Shown here: positions 62,292 through 64,000 of the stretch, piece by piece | Numbering within the stretch: the stretch's first letter is position 1 | Layout: each line of letters starts with the position of its first letter | DNA from: Deinococcus planocerae | GTDB taxonomy: Bacteria; Deinococcota; Deinococci; Deinococcales; Deinococcaceae | NCBI RefSeq assembly: GCF_002869765.1 | Contig: NZ_PNOR01000004.1 | Location: 62,001-126,000 of the forward strand | Length of the DNA stretch: 64,000 nt | Reading direction: 5' to 3' | Notes under the pieces: generated by a model | Told to the model about the DNA's origin: nothing | What the model saw: only the letters and a program-made list of their open reading frames with translations | The model's database searches: none | Program-made: the position numbers and the translations under genes

Positions 62292-64000
62292 GCCGTCGCC
62301 CCCTGGGGTGCGGGCGGACGGACGAGGGCGCGCACGGCCTCCGCGTTGGGCTGTGTGAGCGCCTCGCGGGCGAGGGCCTGCAACTCGGCTTTGGTGCGCT
62401 GCCGCAGGGCCGCCTTCACGGTGGCGATCTGTGGGGTGCTGACGGAGAGTTCCTTCACGCCCAGGCCGGTCAGCATCAGCGCGCCCACCTCGTCGCCCGC
62501 CGCGCCGCCGCACACGCCCACCCACTTGCCGTGGCGGTCGGCGGCCTGGACGGTCAGGGCGATGAGTTGCAGGACGGCGGGGTGCATCGCGTCCGTCTGC
62601 CGGGCGAGCTGGGGGTGCAGGCGGTCCATCGCCAGCGTGTACTGGGTGAGGTCGTTCGTGCCCACGCTGAAAAAATCCACCTCCTGCGCGAGCGCGTCGG
62701 CGATGAGAGCGGCGGAGGGCACCTCGATCATCACGCCGAGGGGCACGCGGGGGGCGCCCAGTTCCTCGCGCACCCCGTCGAAGATGGCGCGGGCGCGGCG
62801 GAAGTCCTCCAGGGTCGAGATCATCGGGAACATCAGGTGGACGCCCTGGTGGTCCTTCGCCACCCGCGCCACCGCCCGCAGTTGCGGCAGGAAGAGGTCG
62901 GGCCGCTCGAAGCACAGCCGGATGCCCCGGATGCCCAGGAAGGAGTTGTCCTCGTGCGCCAGCCCCAGGTACGGCACCTCCTTGTCCCCGCCGATGTCGA
63001 GCGTGCGGATGATCAGCGTGCGGTCCCCCAGCGCCTGCGCCATCGCCCGGTACTCGCGCTCCTGCTCCTCCTCGGTGGGCGCCGAGTCGCGCTCCAGGAA
63101 CAGGAACTCGGTGCGCATCAGGCCCACGCCCTCGGCCCCGGCGTCCAGGGCCGCGGCGGCGTCCGTCGCGCGGTTGATGTTCGCGGCGACCTCCACCCGC
63201 ACCCCGTCGCGCGTGGCTCCGGGTTGGTGGCGGGCGGCGCGGGCGAGTTCGCGCTCGCGGGCCAGGACGCCCTGCCGTTCGCGCGCGGCTCCCACGTCGG
63301 CCTCCGAGGGGTTGAGGTACAGCCGCCCCGCCCCGCCGTCGAGGATCGCGGGCGTGCCGTCGGGCACCTCCAGCACCCCGTTCCCGGCGGCGACCACGGC
63401 GGGAAGGCCCAGCCCGCGCGCGATGATCGCCGTGTGGCTCGTCGGCCCGCCCTGCGCGGTCACGAAGCCGAGCAGGGTGTCCGGCCCCAGCCGCGCCGTG
63501 TCGCTGGGCGTGAGGTCGGGCGCGAGGAGGATCACCGGGCCGCTCGCCGCCACGTCCGTCTCGCGCAGGCCCAGGAGGTGACGCAGCACCCGCCGCTGCA
63601 CGTCGCTGAGGTCCACCGCGCGGGCGGCGAGGGTGGGGTCGTCGAGCCGCTGGAGCCCGGCGATCCGGTCGCTCGTCACCGCCTGGTACGCCCACGCGAC
63701 CCCGTGCCCGTCGAGAATGCGCGATACGGTGTCTTGCACGACGCTCTCGTCCCCGAGGAGTTCCTGGTGCGCGCGGAAGATGGCGGCCTTATCCGCCCCG
63801 AAGCGGGCCCCCACGTCGGCGATCACGGTGTCGAGTTCCGCGCGGGCGGCGGCGAGGGCCCGGTCGAGGCGGTCCCCGTCCGCCACCGGGTCGCCGGGCT
63901 CGTCGCGCACGTCGAGGGGCCTCGGCGCGTGCTGCCGGGTCACCCCGACCACCAGCCCGTCGGCGGCGGGCACACCTTCCACGGTCGCCCCGGCCCCCTG
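62288..64000 (-). CDS. PTS enzyme I domain protein, 5' end outside the window
   Basis: Phosphoenolpyruvate-protein phosphotransferase that starts the PTS phosphate relay. The frame is open to the window edge, with about 570 residues visible. The phospho-His is in 'GGPTSHTAIIARGLGLPAVV'. The PEP-binding region shows 'VGLMRTEFLFLERD' and 'DFFSVGTNDLTQYTLAMDR', and 'VGVCGGAAGD' carries the catalytic Cys. The EI domain begins within about 25 residues of the edge, so more domains may lie upstream. In many fru operons this protein is an IIA-HPr-EI fusion (FruB/FPr); that is inference here. Confidence 0.93.
   Translation of the reverse strand, partial: QGAGATVEGVPAADGLVVGVTRQHAPRPLDVRDEPGDPVADGDRLDRALAAARAELDTVIADVGARFGADKAAIFRAHQELLGDESVVQDTVSRILDGHGVAWAYQAVTSDRIAGLQRLDDPTLAARAVDLSDVQRRVLRHLLGLRETDVAASGPVILLAPDLTPSDTARLGPDTLLGFVTAQGGPTSHTAIIARGLGLPAVVAAGNGVLEVPDGTPAILDGGAGRLYLNPSEADVGAARERQGVLARERELARAARHQPGATRDGVRVEVAANINRATDAAAALDAGAEGVGLMRTEFLFLERDSAPTEEEQEREYRAMAQALGDRTLIIRTLDIGGDKEVPYLGLAHEDNSFLGIRGIRLCFERPDLFLPQLRAVARVAKDHQGVHLMFPMISTLEDFRRARAIFDGVREELGAPRVPLGVMIEVPSAALIADALAQEVDFFSVGTNDLTQYTLAMDRLHPQLARQTDAMHPAVLQLIALTVQAADRHGKWVGVCGGAAGDEVGALMLTGLGVKELSVSTPQIATVKAALRQRTKAELQALAREALTQPNAEAVRALVRPPAPQGATA

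Overview
The window is a high-GC, densely packed bacterial chromosome segment that I read as Deinococcus. The reasons are: a glutaminyl-tRNA synthetase carrying a GatB/YqeY-type tail, a known Deinococcus trait; many genes whose -10 box (TANNNT) sits only 5 to 9 nt before the start codon, the leaderless arrangement described in that genus; and repeated G-rich intergenic elements. The species cannot be named from the sequence. I see no rRNA, tRNA, CRISPR array, phage or classical insertion sequence.

Layout. 1-6.4 kb: tail of an MFS transporter, a frameshifted small gene bracketed by inverted repeat arms, then glmU, lgt, tatC, tatA and an SDR gene on the minus strand. 6.4-16.3 kb: two small unknown genes; a ~290-bp dispersed element; a four-gene minus-strand operon (redoxin, frameshifted unknown protein, ADP-ribosylglycohydrolase, nucleotidyltransferase-like protein); an amino-acid ABC binding protein and permease; an MDR oxidoreductase with AzlC/AzlD; and a pseudokinase-like PASTA membrane protein. 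16.6-25.6 kb: cysteine desulfurase, HtrA lipoprotein protease, a T-box leader followed by NUDIX-valS, a DUF4388 protein and a type II NADH dehydrogenase. 25.9-31.9 kb: a three-subunit molybdenum hydroxylase (CoxS, CoxL, CoxM types) with palindromic repeats in both intercistronic gaps, then slyD and moeA.

31.9-42.6 kb: a renalase-like flavoprotein, a CoA-binding protein and hemL; two secreted or membrane proteins; a thiamine operon (permease, ATPase, thiamine diphosphokinase) with a MazEF-type toxin-antitoxin pair between permease and ATPase; a second copy of the ~290-bp element; a GNAT enzyme. 42.7-52.1 kb: glnS, several uncharacterised proteins, a TPR protein, ftsH and two adjacent DinB-family genes. 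52.2-64 kb: a ferredoxin/CDGSH protein, a pyrimidine-nucleoside phosphorylase, an APH-like kinase behind a hairpin-rich leader, a LapA-like protein, accD-accA, a frameshifted amine oxidase and the fructose PTS operon (EI-containing protein cut by the window edge, fruK, fruA).

Functional links: Tat export and lipoprotein maturation lie side by side; moeA next to the hydroxylase fits molybdenum cofactor supply; accD and accA form two subunits of acetyl-CoA carboxylase; the fru genes import and phosphorylate fructose. Three genes carry a frameshift, two next to runs of G and one at an 11-bp tandem duplication; sequencing error and true decay cannot be separated here. The most unusual material is in the repeats: a ~290-bp element with imperfect terminal inverted repeats and a strong G-quadruplex motif (two copies), and a second inverted-repeat family, one instance of which encloses a gene and supplies the last codons of glmU.
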